Assembly: GCF_008728515.1 (NCBI RefSeq)
Contig: NC_044976.1
Coordinates: forward strand, 36,541,376-36,605,375
Reading direction: 5' to 3'
Length of the DNA: 64,000 nucleotides
Source of the DNA: Papio anubis
Taxonomy: Eukaryota; Chordata; Mammalia; Primates; Cercopithecidae
Of this stretch, positions 53,791-64,000 are shown in pieces. The notes under the pieces were generated by a model. That model was not told the origin of the DNA. It ran no database searches and saw only the letters and a program-made list of their open reading frames with translations. The position numbers and the translations under genes were made by a program. How positions within the stretch are numbered: the stretch's first letter is position 1; every line of letters starts with the position of its first letter.

Positions 53791-54499
53791 TGTTGCAGTA
53801 GCGAGTTTAATAATCACAAAGTGGCTGAGCAAGGAGAATGTGAGCTATTTCTCAAATAATTCCCCTCCTGAGAATTTGGAGAGTAGGGCTTTTAAGAATT
53901 GTTTGGTGGGCAGGGGGCTAGGGAATAGGTTCTATTGATTGGTTGAGCTGGGGATGAAATCATAGGAGTACCAAAACTGTCTTTGTACACTGAGTCAGTT
54001 CCTGGGTGGGGGTCACTGGTCTGGGTGTCATCAGTTGGTCCACTGGAATGCAAAGTCTGAAAAATATCTCAAAGACCAGTCTTAGGTTTCACAATGCTAT
54101 TTATAGGGGAAGTTGGGGAAGTTACAAATCTAATGACCACTAGTGACTCCTAAGTAGTAAGCAATTACAGATAGGCAAGTTAGAAAACAATGACTAGTTA
54201 TTATTTAACTATGCCTACATGTTAGCAAAATTCAGGCCCCTATCATAATTCAAACCGTGTGGCTTTTCATTTGTTTTATAAAGGTGATTTTGGCCCCTGA
54301 ATGAATAGGTAGTTATTTTTGGGAAGGAACTATTATCATCCTTTCTTTACAGTTAAATTACAAACCAAATTCCTCCCATAGTTAGCCTGGTCTACATGCA
54401 GAGATGAGCAAAGGCAAGTTAGCTTGTAAGGTCAGAAGCAAGATGGAGTCAGCTGTATTAAATTTCTCTCACAGTTAAAATTTTGCAAAGGTGGTTTCA
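53791..54499 (-). mobile_element. ERV solo LTR, probable class I, family unassigned
   Basis: 'gagaatttggagagtagggc', 'gggggctagggaataggttc', 'atgagcaaaggcaagttagc' and 'aattttgcaaaggtggtttc' are words of a repeated primate LTR. It reads TG to CA on both ends, but I find no clean target duplication, so the ends are approximate. Confidence 0.65.
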
Positions 54500-54955
54500 A
54501 GGGCAGTGTTCAGGACCACCTGTATGGGAGGTTGAAGAATATCATCCTCCCCAACAGGACAAGATCTGATTGTCCAGGACCTCCAATGAGGCACACACAG
54601 CTTGGGAGAAGCCCAGGGGCTGATGAGAACATGCACATTGGTCTTGGACTACTCATAGATTTGGGACATCAAAAGCCCCTGGGAACCATTGACCCATCAC
54701 TTTACATACTGAGGTTCTGAGCACAATTATCCCTCCTTTTATAGATAACCCAGCTGGCATTTAGAGACAGAATCATCAGGGGCCCCAGAACCAGGGCAGA
54801 GCTGCAAGGATTTGTTGGTCTTCAGTCACATCCCTAAAGCTGCTGCTTCTGCCAAAGGGAATCTTCTAGGCTGCACTGTCTTGCCATGGGCACTAGATGG
54901 CTTTGGATCTACCAAACATGGAAAGCGAAAGACAGCCTAAAATCCACCCTCATGT
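54500..54955. other. Unique sequence, no gene seen
   Basis: A very weak MIR-like patch at 54700-54830. Nothing else. Confidence 0.4.
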
Positions 54956-54959
54956 ACCA

Positions 54960-55095
54960 ACCATGTGCCAGGCTCTGGGGTGATTACATCAGCACAGCGT
55001 CACTTTTAATCCTGTAAAGCTGGTATCATTGTGATCAGCTCCCATTTCATAAAGGAAATGGAGGTTAGAGAGGTCAAATCACAGAGTTGCGTTCA
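54960..55095 (-). repeat. MIR SINE, first of an inverted pair
   Basis: 'catgtgccaggctctggggt', 'tcctgtaaagctggtatcat' and 'aaggaaatggaggttagaga' are minus-strand MIR. Confidence 0.75.
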
Positions 55096-55104
55096 CTCCC
55101 TCCC

Positions 55105-55315
55105 TGAATCCATACACGTGGATTAAAGTCTTGGTCCTACCACTTATGACGGAGCAAATTTGAGAAAGTTAGGAAAATTATCTGGTGCTCGATTTCCTCA
55201 TTTGTGATATGGGCTAAGAATACATACTTCAGAGGGTTGTGGTGAAGATTAAAATGAGTTAGAACATGTAAAGTACCCAGCCTGGCAGATAGAAGGCATC
55301 AATCTATATTTATGC
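55105..55315 (+). repeat. MIR SINE, second of an inverted pair
   Basis: 'attaaagtcttggtcctacc', 'gatttcctcatttgtgatat' and 'aagattaaaatgagttagaa' follow plus-strand MIR to its 3' end. Confidence 0.85.
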
Positions 55316-55444
55316 CCCTCCAATCCCCACAGATTCTGGGGCCTCCAAACCATGGGAAGTCCAGAGGAGAAAAGGCATTCTTACTCAAGGAGTCATTCAC
55401 AACCGAAGGACAGGAGGCAGGCTCGTGGGAAAGGAGTCAGTGGT

Positions 55445-55595
55445 GCATAAGGCTGCCAGATTTAGCAAGTTAAAATGTAAGATGTCCAGTGAAAGTTTAA
55501 TTTAATTTAAATTTCAGATAAATGACATATAATTTTTTAGTTAAGTGTGTCCCATCTGGCACACCTGTATTTTATCCGGCAAAAAAAAAAAAAAA
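55445..55595. mobile_element. Palindromic MER-type DNA element, internally deleted
   Basis: 'aaggctgccagatttagcaa', 'aatttcagataaatgacata' and 'cacctgtattttatccggca' recall a known palindromic DNA element with one arm shortened. An A15 run (55580-55594) replaces the expected right end. Confidence 0.55.
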
Positions 55596-55759
55596 GGTGG
55601 GCTTCAGATCAGACTGGGACCTGTTGCTGGTCCCTCTGGGAGCCCAGCAGGTTGGCTTTCAATTCCTCATGCAAGATGCTAGAGGAGCCCGCTGGCATAG
55701 TTGGGCCTCCAGGCACCACCCATTCAAGGTGCTCTGCTGGGCCCAAGGGCTTCACAAAA

Positions 55760-55980
55760 GAATAATTGACTAGTAATTATCATCAGTTAGAAGCTCTGAG
55801 CACGAGCCTTTTCAGCACAGAAGTGGATCCTGGTTTTTAAAAGGATTTGCAGACTTGAACAAATGCCTTTCTTAATCAGTACAAATTGTTCCTTTAAATA
55901 GGCGGGAGCAATGGGTCCACTTCTTCTCCTTCCAGTTAATGAGCAGTCAGCATCCTTCCTGGGAGTCTGGACTCTCATTT
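55760..55980. promoter_or_regulatory. Small candidate conserved block
   Basis: Repeat-free, with 'aataattgactagtaattat', 'tttaaataggcgggagc' and 'ccagttaatgagcag'. Weak evidence, by composition only. Confidence 0.25.
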
Positions 55981-56359
55981 GTGCTTCTGAGGTGCAGGTG
56001 ATGGAGGTGGAGGTAGGGCTGGCACTCTGGGTAGCTTGAGGGCCTCCTGTAGTCCTGGTTGGCCAGGAAGCACAAGACTGGAGCTAGCCCACTTAAGTAG
56101 AGGCCCAACCTTTCATAAATGGTGTCTCAAAGGATGAGTCCTTAATCACTTTGGATTCAGTTTTCTCCCCTGTTACTGAGAATAATGATCAATTCTACCT
56201 TGCTACATAGGACTGTCCTAGCTATCAGATAGGAGAATGTGTGTTTTCAGGCTTCCCTGGTGGAGAGACCCCAGCCCTCTCTATAATTCTGCCCACCCCC
56301 AATCATTAGCTTCATTTCCAAAACTGGAAACAGACCTGCATCCAAGCCAGCAAGAGATG

Positions 56360-56360
<1 letters not shown>
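55981..56360. other. Unique sequence, no gene seen
   Basis: Nothing is recognised. Confidence 0.4.
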
Positions 56361-56363
<3 letters not shown>

Positions 56364-56397
<34 letters not shown>

Positions 56398-56403
56398 ACA
56401 CAC
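56364..56403. repeat. (CA)n microsatellite
   Basis: CA run with one 'ta' interruption. Confidence 0.97.
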
Positions 56404-57053
56404 CCAAAACCAAAACCCAGCTGATTCTATATTTACATGCCTTCTCTCCTTCTCCTGTTGTACCCAAGTATCCACAGCCCAACTGTTTGTCTTTTTAGGT
56501 CACCACCTCTGTTTAGGTACAGAGGTAGATTTATCTGCTGATGCAGCATTGGAGCTGTTCTGACTTTCTCCATTTTCCAGCCTTGTCACAGGACCTCCCT
56601 CCACTCCTTCTGTCTAAGGCTGAGCTCTGCCGGGTGCACTCCCAGTGGCCCCTCACCCCCTTCTCGCCCCAGCTATGCCTCCTTTGTCTGTGTCCCTTTG
56701 TTCGGGCAAAAGTCAGAAGTGAAGAGAAGCTGAAATTTCCATGCCCTGAGCCAAGGGGACCCCTTCTAATCAGGCAAAGAAACTGGAATGCCCACAGCAC
56801 TGACACCTGCATTGTCAATGGGGCTGACCAGAGTTACCGACGATGTCATTATCATAACCCTGATGAGACTCCTGGATGGCCCAGAGTGCACACTGGTTTG
56901 TGGGCTCTCCTTCTGCAGAAAGGAGAAAGAATGGGGAAGGTGGATGGGGCAAAGAGGGATTAGAATGGGTACCCATCGGGATGGCGTCTCTTACCCTCCG
57001 AAAAGAGAGGACATATGATGGAAGAAACAGACTAAAGTCATTTTAAATCTGAT
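56404..57053. other. Unique sequence, no gene seen
   Basis: A 140-codon plus frame at 56541-56963 overlaps a 95-codon minus frame. Neither has a domain that I know. No repeat is named. Confidence 0.4.
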
Positions 57054-57065
57054 AAAGAGTATATA

Positions 57066-57369
57066 GGCAGGGCGCGGTGGCTTATGCCTATAATCCCAGC
57101 ACTTTGGGAGGCCAAGGTGGGTGGATCATTTGAGGCCAGGAGTTCGAGACCAGCCTGGCCAACATGGTGAAACCTTGTCTCTACTAAAAATACAAAAATT
57201 AGCCAGGTGTGGTGGTGCAAGCCTGTAATCCCAGCTGCTTAGGAGGCTAAGGCATGAGAATCACTTGAACCCGGGAGGTGGAGGCTGCGGTGAGGCAAGA
57301 TCATGCATCTGCACTCCAGTCTCGGTGACAGTGAGACTCTGTCTAAAAAAAAAAAAAAAAAAAAAAAAA
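57066..57369 (+). mobile_element. Alu (AluS), full length
   Basis: 'ggcagggcgcggtggcttat' to an A25 tail. The duplication 'aaagagtata' lies on both sides, and the insertion hit the left flank of the adjoining MER2. Confidence 0.95.
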
Positions 57370-57376
57370 GAGTATA

Positions 57377-57705
57377 CAGTAGTCCCCGCTTACCTGTGGT
57401 TTCACTCTGTGATTTCAGTTACCCATGGTCAACCACAGTGTGAAGTAGGTGAGTACAGTACAATAAGGTATTTTGAGAGAGAAGAGAGATATAACTTTTA
57501 TTATAGTATATTGCTATAATTGTTCTATTTTATTATTAGTTATTGTTGTTCATCTCTTACTGTGCCTGATTTATAAATTCAACTTTATCATAGGTATGTA
57601 TGTATAGGAAAGCACATAGTGTATCTAGGAGTTCAATTCAATCTGTGGTTTCAGGATCCACTGGGGGTCTTGGAATGCGCCCCCGTGGAAAAGGGGGGAC
57701 TACTG
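57377..57705 (+). mobile_element. MER2 (Tigger1-derived MITE), complete
   Basis: The terminal inverted repeats 'cagtagtcccc' (57377) and 'ggggactactg' (ending 57705) are flanked by TA on both sides (57375-57376, 57706-57707), the pogo/Tigger target site. Inner words such as 'agttattgttgttcatctct' and 'gtatgtatgtataggaaagc' match MER2. It is an internal-deletion product with no transposase. Confidence 0.96.
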
Positions 57706-57929
57706 TAAATTACAGAATATCCCAAGAATATTCATAAGTGAATATTTCATTCCAGTGTAGAACAAGACCAGGGTAAAGCCTAAAGAGAATCGCCTGCTTC
57801 CTCCCCCAACTCTTAGCGTTGCTTCGAGACTTATTCAGGGGTCTTAGAAGTTTGACCTCTCTGAATAGAGTGAAGCATTAGCAAAAGCAGCTTGTGAGGC
57901 TAACATTTCAGCTGTACAAAAAGCCCTCA

Positions 57930-58120
57930 TGGTTACACACATTATTTTGTTTGAAACTCTCATAACTCTTGAGGTGAACCAGGGCCAGAATTATGAGGAT
58001 TACTCCTGTTTTTCAGATTTGGAAATGGAGGCCCGTTTCCCTGAGATCATTTGGTTAGTGACGAGCAGAGTCAGAACCAGAACAGAGTGCCTGCTCCACT
58101 GCACCGAGACTGCCTGCCCA
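57930..58120 (-). repeat. MIR SINE
   Basis: 'cctgtttttcagatttggaa', 'atggaggcccgtttccctga' and 'gcagagtcagaaccagaaca' are minus-strand MIR. Confidence 0.75.
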
Positions 58121-58269
58121 GGGTCTGTTAACATCTTCAGATTTTTCTTGATGCATGATCGTTGGCCTAACCTCAATTTCAACAATGATCTCTTACTGAA
58201 AAAAAAAGACTTCCCCAGAGGATAAGCAGGCCCATGGGGTCATTCAGAGGAAGATTCTGCTGACAATGA

Positions 58270-58450
58270 TCAAGTGCCCACAAAGCGTCAGTCAGCACTA
58301 GGCAGAGTCTGTTCACAGATATTCAACACTCACCACTACTCTGTGAAGTGCTTGTTGTTATGCCCATTTTACAGATGGGGTTGGAGATGTTGGGGAACCT
58401 TATGCAAAGTCATGCAAAAGTAAAGAGGCAAAGCCAGGATTCAGGGCCAG
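58270..58450 (-). repeat. MIR SINE
   Basis: 'caccactactctgtgaagtg', 'gcccattttacagatggggt' and 'gaggcaaagccaggattcag' are minus-strand MIR. Confidence 0.82.
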
Positions 58451-58694
58451 TTTACATTTTCTCTCACACCCACCCAAGTCTCTCTGCACTCCAGAAATAA
58501 AGCTAGACGTTATCCTAAGAAATGTTTATTTACATATTTAAAAAAAAAAAAGCCAGACTTTGCACCTATAGTAAAATCTACAGCCTTTCCACGGCCCAGG
58601 CAGGACCTCCTGCTTATCTTTCCAAGTGCATCTTGTATCCCTCTTTCTTCATACAGGACACTCTGGTGTCACAAAATTTCTTCCCTCAAGCACT

Positions 58695-59120
58695 TGGCAT
58701 TGCTATATCCTCTAGGAACACCTGAGGCTGGGTAATTTTTAAAGAAAAGCTGTTTATTTGGTTCATGGTTCTGCAGGCGGTATGAGAACCATGGCACCAC
58801 CATCTGCTTCTGGTGAGGGCCCAGGCTGCTTCCACTCATGGCGGTAAGTAAGGGGGAGCCAGTGTGTGCAGATCACGTGGCAAGAGAGAACGCAAGAGAG
58901 AGGAGGAAGTGCCAGGCTCTTTTCAACAACGCATCTCACAAGAACTAATAGAGTGAGAACCCACTTACTTCCCCACCTCCTGCCCCTGCAGGGAGGGCAC
59001 CAAGATATTCATGAGGGATTCACCCCCATGACCCAAGTACCTCCTATTGGGCCCTACCTCCAACATTAGGGATCAAATTTCAACAGAGGGTTTGGGAGGA
59101 CAAACATCTAAATGACAGCA
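58695..59120 (-). mobile_element. ERVL-MaLR LTR (MST-like)
   Basis: 'cctgaggctgggtaattttt', 'ggttctgcaggcggtatgag' and 'ccctacctccaacattaggg' to 'aaatgacagca' span one diverged LTR. Confidence 0.85.
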
Positions 59121-59121
59121 T

Positions 59122-59475
59122 CCTGGAACTCCCTTTCCTTGAAATATTTGCATGAATAGCTCCTTCTCATCCATTAGTTGTCAGCTCACTTATGATCCTC
59201 TCAAAGAGGCTCCCCTCAACCCCATCTACATTGGTGCCCCCATCCCAAATCATCACTTAGTCTGTTATCCAATCTTTCATTTTCTTATCATCTTCTTATC
59301 ATTATCTGAAATTATCTTACTAATATTTTGTTTGTTCCCTGGGCATTTCCCTGACTGGATTGCAAATTTCTTCTCTATCTTGATACCTGCTGTATTTAAG
59401 GGCCTAGAGCAGTGCCTAACACACACCAGGTGTGCTGAAAAGATTTGTTGGACAAAAACTGAATGGATGAGATTT
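59122..59475 (+). mobile_element. L2 fossil, 3' end
   Basis: 'tcagctcacttatgatcctc', 'aaagaggctcccctcaaccc' and 'agagcagtgcctaacacaca' are L2 3' words. The 156-codon frame at 59152-59622 lies mostly inside it. Confidence 0.7.
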
Positions 59476-59619
59476 TATGCCTTGGGACAACGCTACCCTG
59501 ATCGCCATCTTGACCAGGGCTCTTCTTTAGCAATGAGAGAATTTCTTTCTTCTTTCTTAATAAACCTTATTAAAAGCAGTCTTACCTTCAAAGCAGGTGT
59601 TGCTTTAAACAGGGTGGTT

Positions 59620-60060
59620 TAATCAAGGCAGTGACGTGAAGGCGCAAAGCGGCCTCTACCTTGCTGCCTTACTGTGGTCTGGAAGGAGAGAGAGTCTGTA
59701 AATAGGTGTGTGACCCTCAGAAAGATCCATCCCGCTTTCTGCAATAATGTAAAAAGAAAACTTTCAAATACCACAATTTGCAAATGAAGACCTTTAAAAT
59801 AATGGGACGGCAGCTCTGGAATGGGATTATTAGGATAATGCAATGTTTAAGTGGGCGCTTTTCCTCTCAAGGACCTGCCTGAATTCTGCTGAGCTCATTC
59901 CACGAGAGACCTCAGAGAGATCAGTTATGACTTTTATTAAAGTCAAACCAATACCTGTATTCGCAGCCGCCTGGAGGAAATTTCTTTCTGTAACTCTGAT
60001 TGAAGTTTAATGGGAACTACACAAAGAAAATTTACTTAACCTCCTCACCCATCTCTTCCA
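59620..60060. promoter_or_regulatory. Candidate conserved enhancer-like block
   Basis: Repeat-free, with 'gtgacgtgaaggcgcaaagc', 'gggattattaggataatgca', a CDX/HOX-type 'ttttattaaa' at 59932-59941 and retained CpGs ('attcgcagccgcc'). Function is inferred from composition only. Confidence 0.35.
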
Positions 60061-60540
60061 CGGTGGAAGTCTGTTCATCACGTGCTCTGCTCCCAGGAGA
60101 CACTATCAAAGATAGCACTTCTCAATTTCATAATATTTTTTAGAGTAAAAGAGGGAAGACAGCTGCAGACCCCAACTACTCCAGAATGCCATGTAGTCGA
60201 TGTCTGATTTCACTTACAGGAACAATGCACAGACATTTTTCTGAAGGGTGTGCACATTAGTAGTTTGCAGATTACAAAATAAAAAGCATGTGAGCTACTA
60301 AGAAATTATGTTACACGCAGTGAAAGTACGTGAATACAAAGCGCTGGCTAATATGCTTCTGATTTGTTCATATTGCTGGTCAACCTCAGCTCCCAGCCAT
60401 AGCGCAAGATAGACACCTGCTCTTACACAGAAAATAAAAACTGTGAGTGGCACCTCTTATTCCAGGGAGAACTAGACATTATATGTTAACATCTGTCTTG
60501 TGTAGCACTTTATAGATGGAAAGTATTAAACAGAGCCCCA
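60061..60540. other. Unique sequence, no gene seen
   Basis: Nothing is recognised. It may be part of the same non-repetitive island as 59620-60060. Confidence 0.4.
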
Positions 60541-60884
60541 CATTTTTCTAAAAAATTTACACACATACAAAAAACTGGATTAAAAACCTAGATGTACGAT
60601 TTTTATAAAATATGAAATAATGAGTATCTATGTAACCATTACCTAAGTTGAGGAACAGGACATCGCCAGCACCCAAAGCCTTCTAAGAACCCATTCATGG
60701 TCACTATTGTTTCTTGCCTTCTGACTTTCATTGTAATTCCGTGTTTGCTTTACTTGACGGTTTTTTCACCTAAGATGCCTTCCTAGACAATATTGTTTAG
60801 TTTTTACAAAATCAAATGTTGTAAAGAATGTACTCTTTTGGGTCTGGCTACTTTTGCTCAACATTTTGTTTTTAAGAGTCATCC

Positions 60885-61102
60885 AGACCAGCCTGGCCAA
60901 CATGGCGAAATCCCGTCTCTACTAAAAATACAAAAATTAGCCAGGCTTGGTGGTGGGCACCTGTAACCCCAGCTACTCAGGAGGCCAAAGCAGGAGAAGC
61001 TTAAACCCAGGAGGCGGAATTTGAAGTGAGCCAAGATCGCACCATTGCACTCCAGTCTGGGCGACAAGAGCAAGACTCTGTCTCAGCAACAACAACAACA
61101 AA
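60885..61102 (+). mobile_element. 5'-truncated Alu (AluS)
   Basis: It begins in mid left arm at 'agaccagcctggccaacatg' and ends 'caagactctgtctc' plus a CAA-rich tail. The flanks 'aagagtcatcc' and 'aaagtcaccca' are an imperfect duplication. Confidence 0.92.
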
Positions 61103-61326
61103 GTCACCCAATGACTCTTAAAAGAGTGTGTCATTTGTACTATAGGGATCATCCAATTTGCTGTTTGATATTCAGTGGATACATATACTGTGGTTTATTT
61201 ATGGAGTGTCTTGTTGATGGACATTTGCATATGGGTTGTTTTCAGTTTAGGTCTACTACAAATGATCCTGCAGTAATATGCTTGTACTCATATTTTGGCA
61301 TACATCTGCATGAGTTTCTTTAGTAG

Positions 61327-61525
61327 CAGTTGACTAAATCTGGCCCACCACTTGTATTTGTAAGTAAACTTTATTGGAATATAGTCATTCAAATTTGTTT
61401 ACATATCATTGGTGGCTGTTTTTGCACTATTTATGCAGAATTGAGTAGTTGCAACAGAAAAATTAGGACCTGCAAAACTGGCAATATTTACTAACTGGCC
61501 CTTTTCAGAAGTTTGCCATCTCCTG
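61327..61525. mobile_element. hAT-type non-autonomous DNA transposon in L1
   Basis: It opens with 'cagttgactaaatctggccc', holds 'ttattggaatatagtcattc' and closes with 'aagtttgccatctcctg'. This is the same family as the fragment at 38695-38840. L1 sequence resumes at once on its right. Confidence 0.7.
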
Positions 61526-61610
61526 CTCTAGGGTTTATACTTATGAGGAAATTGTAGGGTTACAGGGTTTGCTTATGTTCAACCTTACTAGATACTGCCA
61601 AATTTATTTC

Positions 61611-62045
61611 AACAAACTTCTTTTTACATATTTTAGCATTTTATTATGAAAAGATTGTTTCAATGTTTAGTATTGCATATTCAAGACATGTTATTACTGT
61701 ACAACTTTAGAAATTCATCAAAAAGGATGAAAAACTACTAATTATTCTAACTACCCTTCATTTCAGACCGTGGCTGAACACTTAGTGAAAAACAAGGCTT
61801 GTGACACATCAGTTTTCTCAACTGTAGTAGAAAATTCTCATTGTCTGATCTGTTTGGTGGGATTGCCAATCCCTTGCTATTTTAACATACTTTCTGTATC
61901 CCAGATGGCTTCTAATACAATTTTATCATATCTATGAGAGTCCTATATAATGTGTTTAGACCTGTGTGAGCCATTATACCCAGCAGCCATTAAGTGGGAA
62001 GATGTGCAAGTCTTCAGTCATAAAGGGTTAAAAAGACATTATGTA
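61611..62045. other. AT-rich unique sequence, no gene seen
   Basis: Nothing is recognised. Confidence 0.4.
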
Positions 62046-62348
62046 GGTGGGACATGGTGGCTCACACCTGTAATCCCAGCACTTTAGGAGGCCAAGGCAG
62101 GCAGATCACCTGAGGTCAGGAGTTTGAGACTAGCCTGGCCAACATGATGAAACCCCATCTCTACTAAAAATACAAAATTAGCCGGGCATGGCGGCGGGCA
62201 CCTGTAATCCCAGCTACTCAGGAGGCTGAGGTAGGAGAATCACTTGAACCCGGGAGGTGGAGGTTGCAGTGAGCCAAGATCGTGCCATTGCACTCCAGCC
62301 TGGGCAAAAAGAGCAAAACTCCATCTCAAAAAAAAAAAAAACCAAACA
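62046..62348 (+). mobile_element. Alu (AluS), full length
   Basis: 'ggtgggacatggtggctcac' to an A14 tail with 'ccaaacaaac'. The flanks share 'agacatt'. Confidence 0.95.
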
Positions 62349-64000
62349 AACAGACATTCTGGGTTTTTAGGATGTGAAGCAGAGAGGCTTCGTTGTCTCC
62401 TGATCTTTTCCTCACCATCTTCTAAAGTTCCTCCTCCATCATTAATTGTAGCTTCTCCACATTGCTGGGATTCTAATGCCAGGTCACTCACGCTACTTTT
62501 AGCTTCTGTGAATTTTACCTCCTCATCCCCTTTCCTGTAAACCAGTGAAGGAAGGCCTTCTGGCAATGATCGCCAAAAACTGTTCTCAGATGCGTTTAAA
62601 ACACCTATGCATAGTAGTGCTCCTGTCAATAAGCATGAATACCACCTTGAGCGCCAGGGGGAGGTGCCTCACATAATTGCCTGGAGTCATGGAGGAGGGT
62701 ACCCCACGTGGCCACCTTGATACTGTTGAGTAACCACTCCACAAAGTACTCTGCTCTGTTCTAAGTGGTCAGCATCTGCTCTCCCACCTTTTTTTTGTGT
62801 GTGTGGACATGGGACCCTGGAAGGTACTGAGCACAGTGAGGGAGGGCCTGTGTCTTGGCTCATGGGCTGCAAACATATGCTTAGCATGGAACATTTACTG
62901 AGTGTGTTCTGGCTCTGTGAAGGCACTGTACCACCAACTGCCTCTGGCCTTCAAGGAGGCAAAGTTGGCATGAAGCGTTTGTTTTCTCTCTCATGATAAG
63001 AAATTGGAAGGTGTACAGTCTTGGATTTGTATAGTGGTTTGACTATCATCAGGGATTCAGACCACCTTCCATCTTTCTCCTCTGCCATCCTTAGCCAAGG
63101 AATCAATCCTTAAATTGGAGCTTTAGCCATCAACTCTGCCCTCCAGGTGGCAGTTAGAAGGAAGGTAGAGAGGGCCCAAAAGTATATTCAGTTTCCTTCC
63201 CCCTCTTTAAGAGCCTTCCAGGAAGTTCCACCTAATAACTTCTATTTACTTCCTTTGGTCAGAACTTAGGCTGTGACTCTTGCTAGCTATAAAGGGAGGT
63301 GAGAGATCCAGTCTTTTTGTTATGTATATTATCACATTGAGTAAAACCAAGAAGGGAAGAATGGGTATTGGATAGGAAAATCAAAGTCTCCACTACAAGG
63401 AAGAATGTCCTGGCATCCAGGGCAAGAGAGCAGTTGGGCCTACAACTAGGGTCAGCGATGTTAGCAAGGGAGGCAACTTCTCTCTTCTTATTTGCTTTAT
63501 GGGGGACACGTGGTCTCTTGCTTTGTCCTCCTCTCCTACAAGCCTGCTTTTTCTGCAGCCTGTGGTTTCTGCTATATATACTTCATCCTGAGTTGGATAT
63601 TGCACATAGAACCTACCCCATCCTTGACTGTACATTTCAACTCAAATTCCTATCATTGCCCAGAGGTGTTGACTCTGAATTCTGCAGTCAGGTGATTTGA
63701 TTGGTCCATGGCTGGCCTTTGAATAATGTCCAGATCTGGTCTAGACATGTTGGGGAAAGGGAAAGCCAAGAACAAAAAGAATATGGAGTGGACCCTTCAA
63801 GGCTGGACAGGCTTTCCCAAAGGGGCTGTGGGCAAAGAAAGTAATTATACATTCAAGTCATAAACTTTTTGGTGGCAATGATTATTAAAGGTTTTATAGT
63901 ATTCTATCTCAAACTTTGACATAGTGGAAGAAACACAATTATTTTAAGGTTGCCAGCTGAAAGTTTACCTGCAGGTGCTTCTGGATTTTAAAATTGATGA
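62349..64000. other. Unique sequence, no gene seen
   Basis: About 1.65 kb with no repeat or exon that I can name. Frames of up to 110 codons (63368-63700) overlap on both strands and have no known domain. Confidence 0.4.

Larger units (their letters stand above)
60545..61610 (-). mobile_element. Ancient L1 (L1M) 3' UTR region with Alu and hAT insertions
   Basis: 'ggtctggctacttttgctca', 'cttgttgatggacatttgca', 'tgggttgttttcagtttagg' and, after the hAT, 'atgaggaaattgtagggtta' follow the reverse complement of an L1M 3' end. Nothing codes. Confidence 0.8.

Noticed and set aside
51765..54499. One provirus bounded by the two minus-strand LTRs
   Set aside because: The two LTRs have different sequence, and the interval holds L2, MADE1 and a microsatellite but no gag, pol or env remnants.
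59152..59622. 156-codon plus frame
   Set aside because: It lies mostly in an L2 3' end.

Overview
This window is primate nuclear DNA and holds no gene that I can support. It is a mosaic of interspersed repeats: about 17 Alu or Alu-monomer copies, many MIR and L2 fossils, ancient L1 3' halves, a dozen ERVL-MaLR LTRs (THE1, MST, MLT1), three other ERV LTRs, and Tigger, mariner and hAT DNA-transposon remnants. CpG is depleted and I see no CpG island, splice-framed exon, tRNA, rRNA or snRNA. Nearly every open frame lies in a repeat or looks like chance. Two Alus (36571-36875 and 43270-43375) carry bases that I associate with the AluYR lineage of Old World monkeys ('ggccggatctcagctc', a 'ctagttttt' box, 'tttgagc' near the Alu 5' end). 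The source is therefore more likely a cercopithecid (macaque, baboon or vervet type) than human. This species call comes from memory of the subfamilies and needs an alignment.

Layout. 0-7 kb: one Alu, an MLT1, MIRs, a striking inverted plus tandem repeat at 2164-2378, and an AT-rich, TAAT-rich block at 2720-3110. 7.8-18.3 kb: a run of L2 fossils. The longest is a minus-strand L2 at 14955-17600, broken by an MLT1 LTR, a GT repeat and two Alus. A second TAAT-rich block lies at 12030-12560. 18.3-20.3 kb: a ~585 bp TTTC microsatellite, Alus and an L1 tail set in another L2. 22-31 kb: MaLR LTRs, plus a complete 1.0 kb MER11-type (HERV-K11) solo LTR with a 6-bp target duplication. 31.7-34 kb: a third enhancer-like block, a 397-codon open frame that is probably non-coding, and a THE1 LTR split by an Alu. 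35-48 kb: two old minus-strand L1s, MLT1 and THE1 LTRs, and the Old World monkey Alus. 48-54.5 kb: Alus, another TAAT-rich block, a class I-type LTR nested in L2 and a second LTR. 55-64 kb: paired MIRs, a complete MER2 (Tigger-derived), a MaLR LTR, an L2 3' end, a further enhancer-like block, and an L1 carrying Alu and hAT insertions.

Nothing here works as an operon or pathway. The most plausible functional content is regulatory: six or seven repeat-free stretches rich in homeodomain-type TAATTA motifs, as expected in a gene desert or large intron next to a developmental gene. LTR and L1 copies lie mostly on the minus strand (16 of 22 by my count). This weakly suggests that the window sits in an intron of a gene read on the plus strand. 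All repeat family names come from recognition of consensus segments, not from a search, and boundaries without a stated target duplication are approximate to tens of bases.
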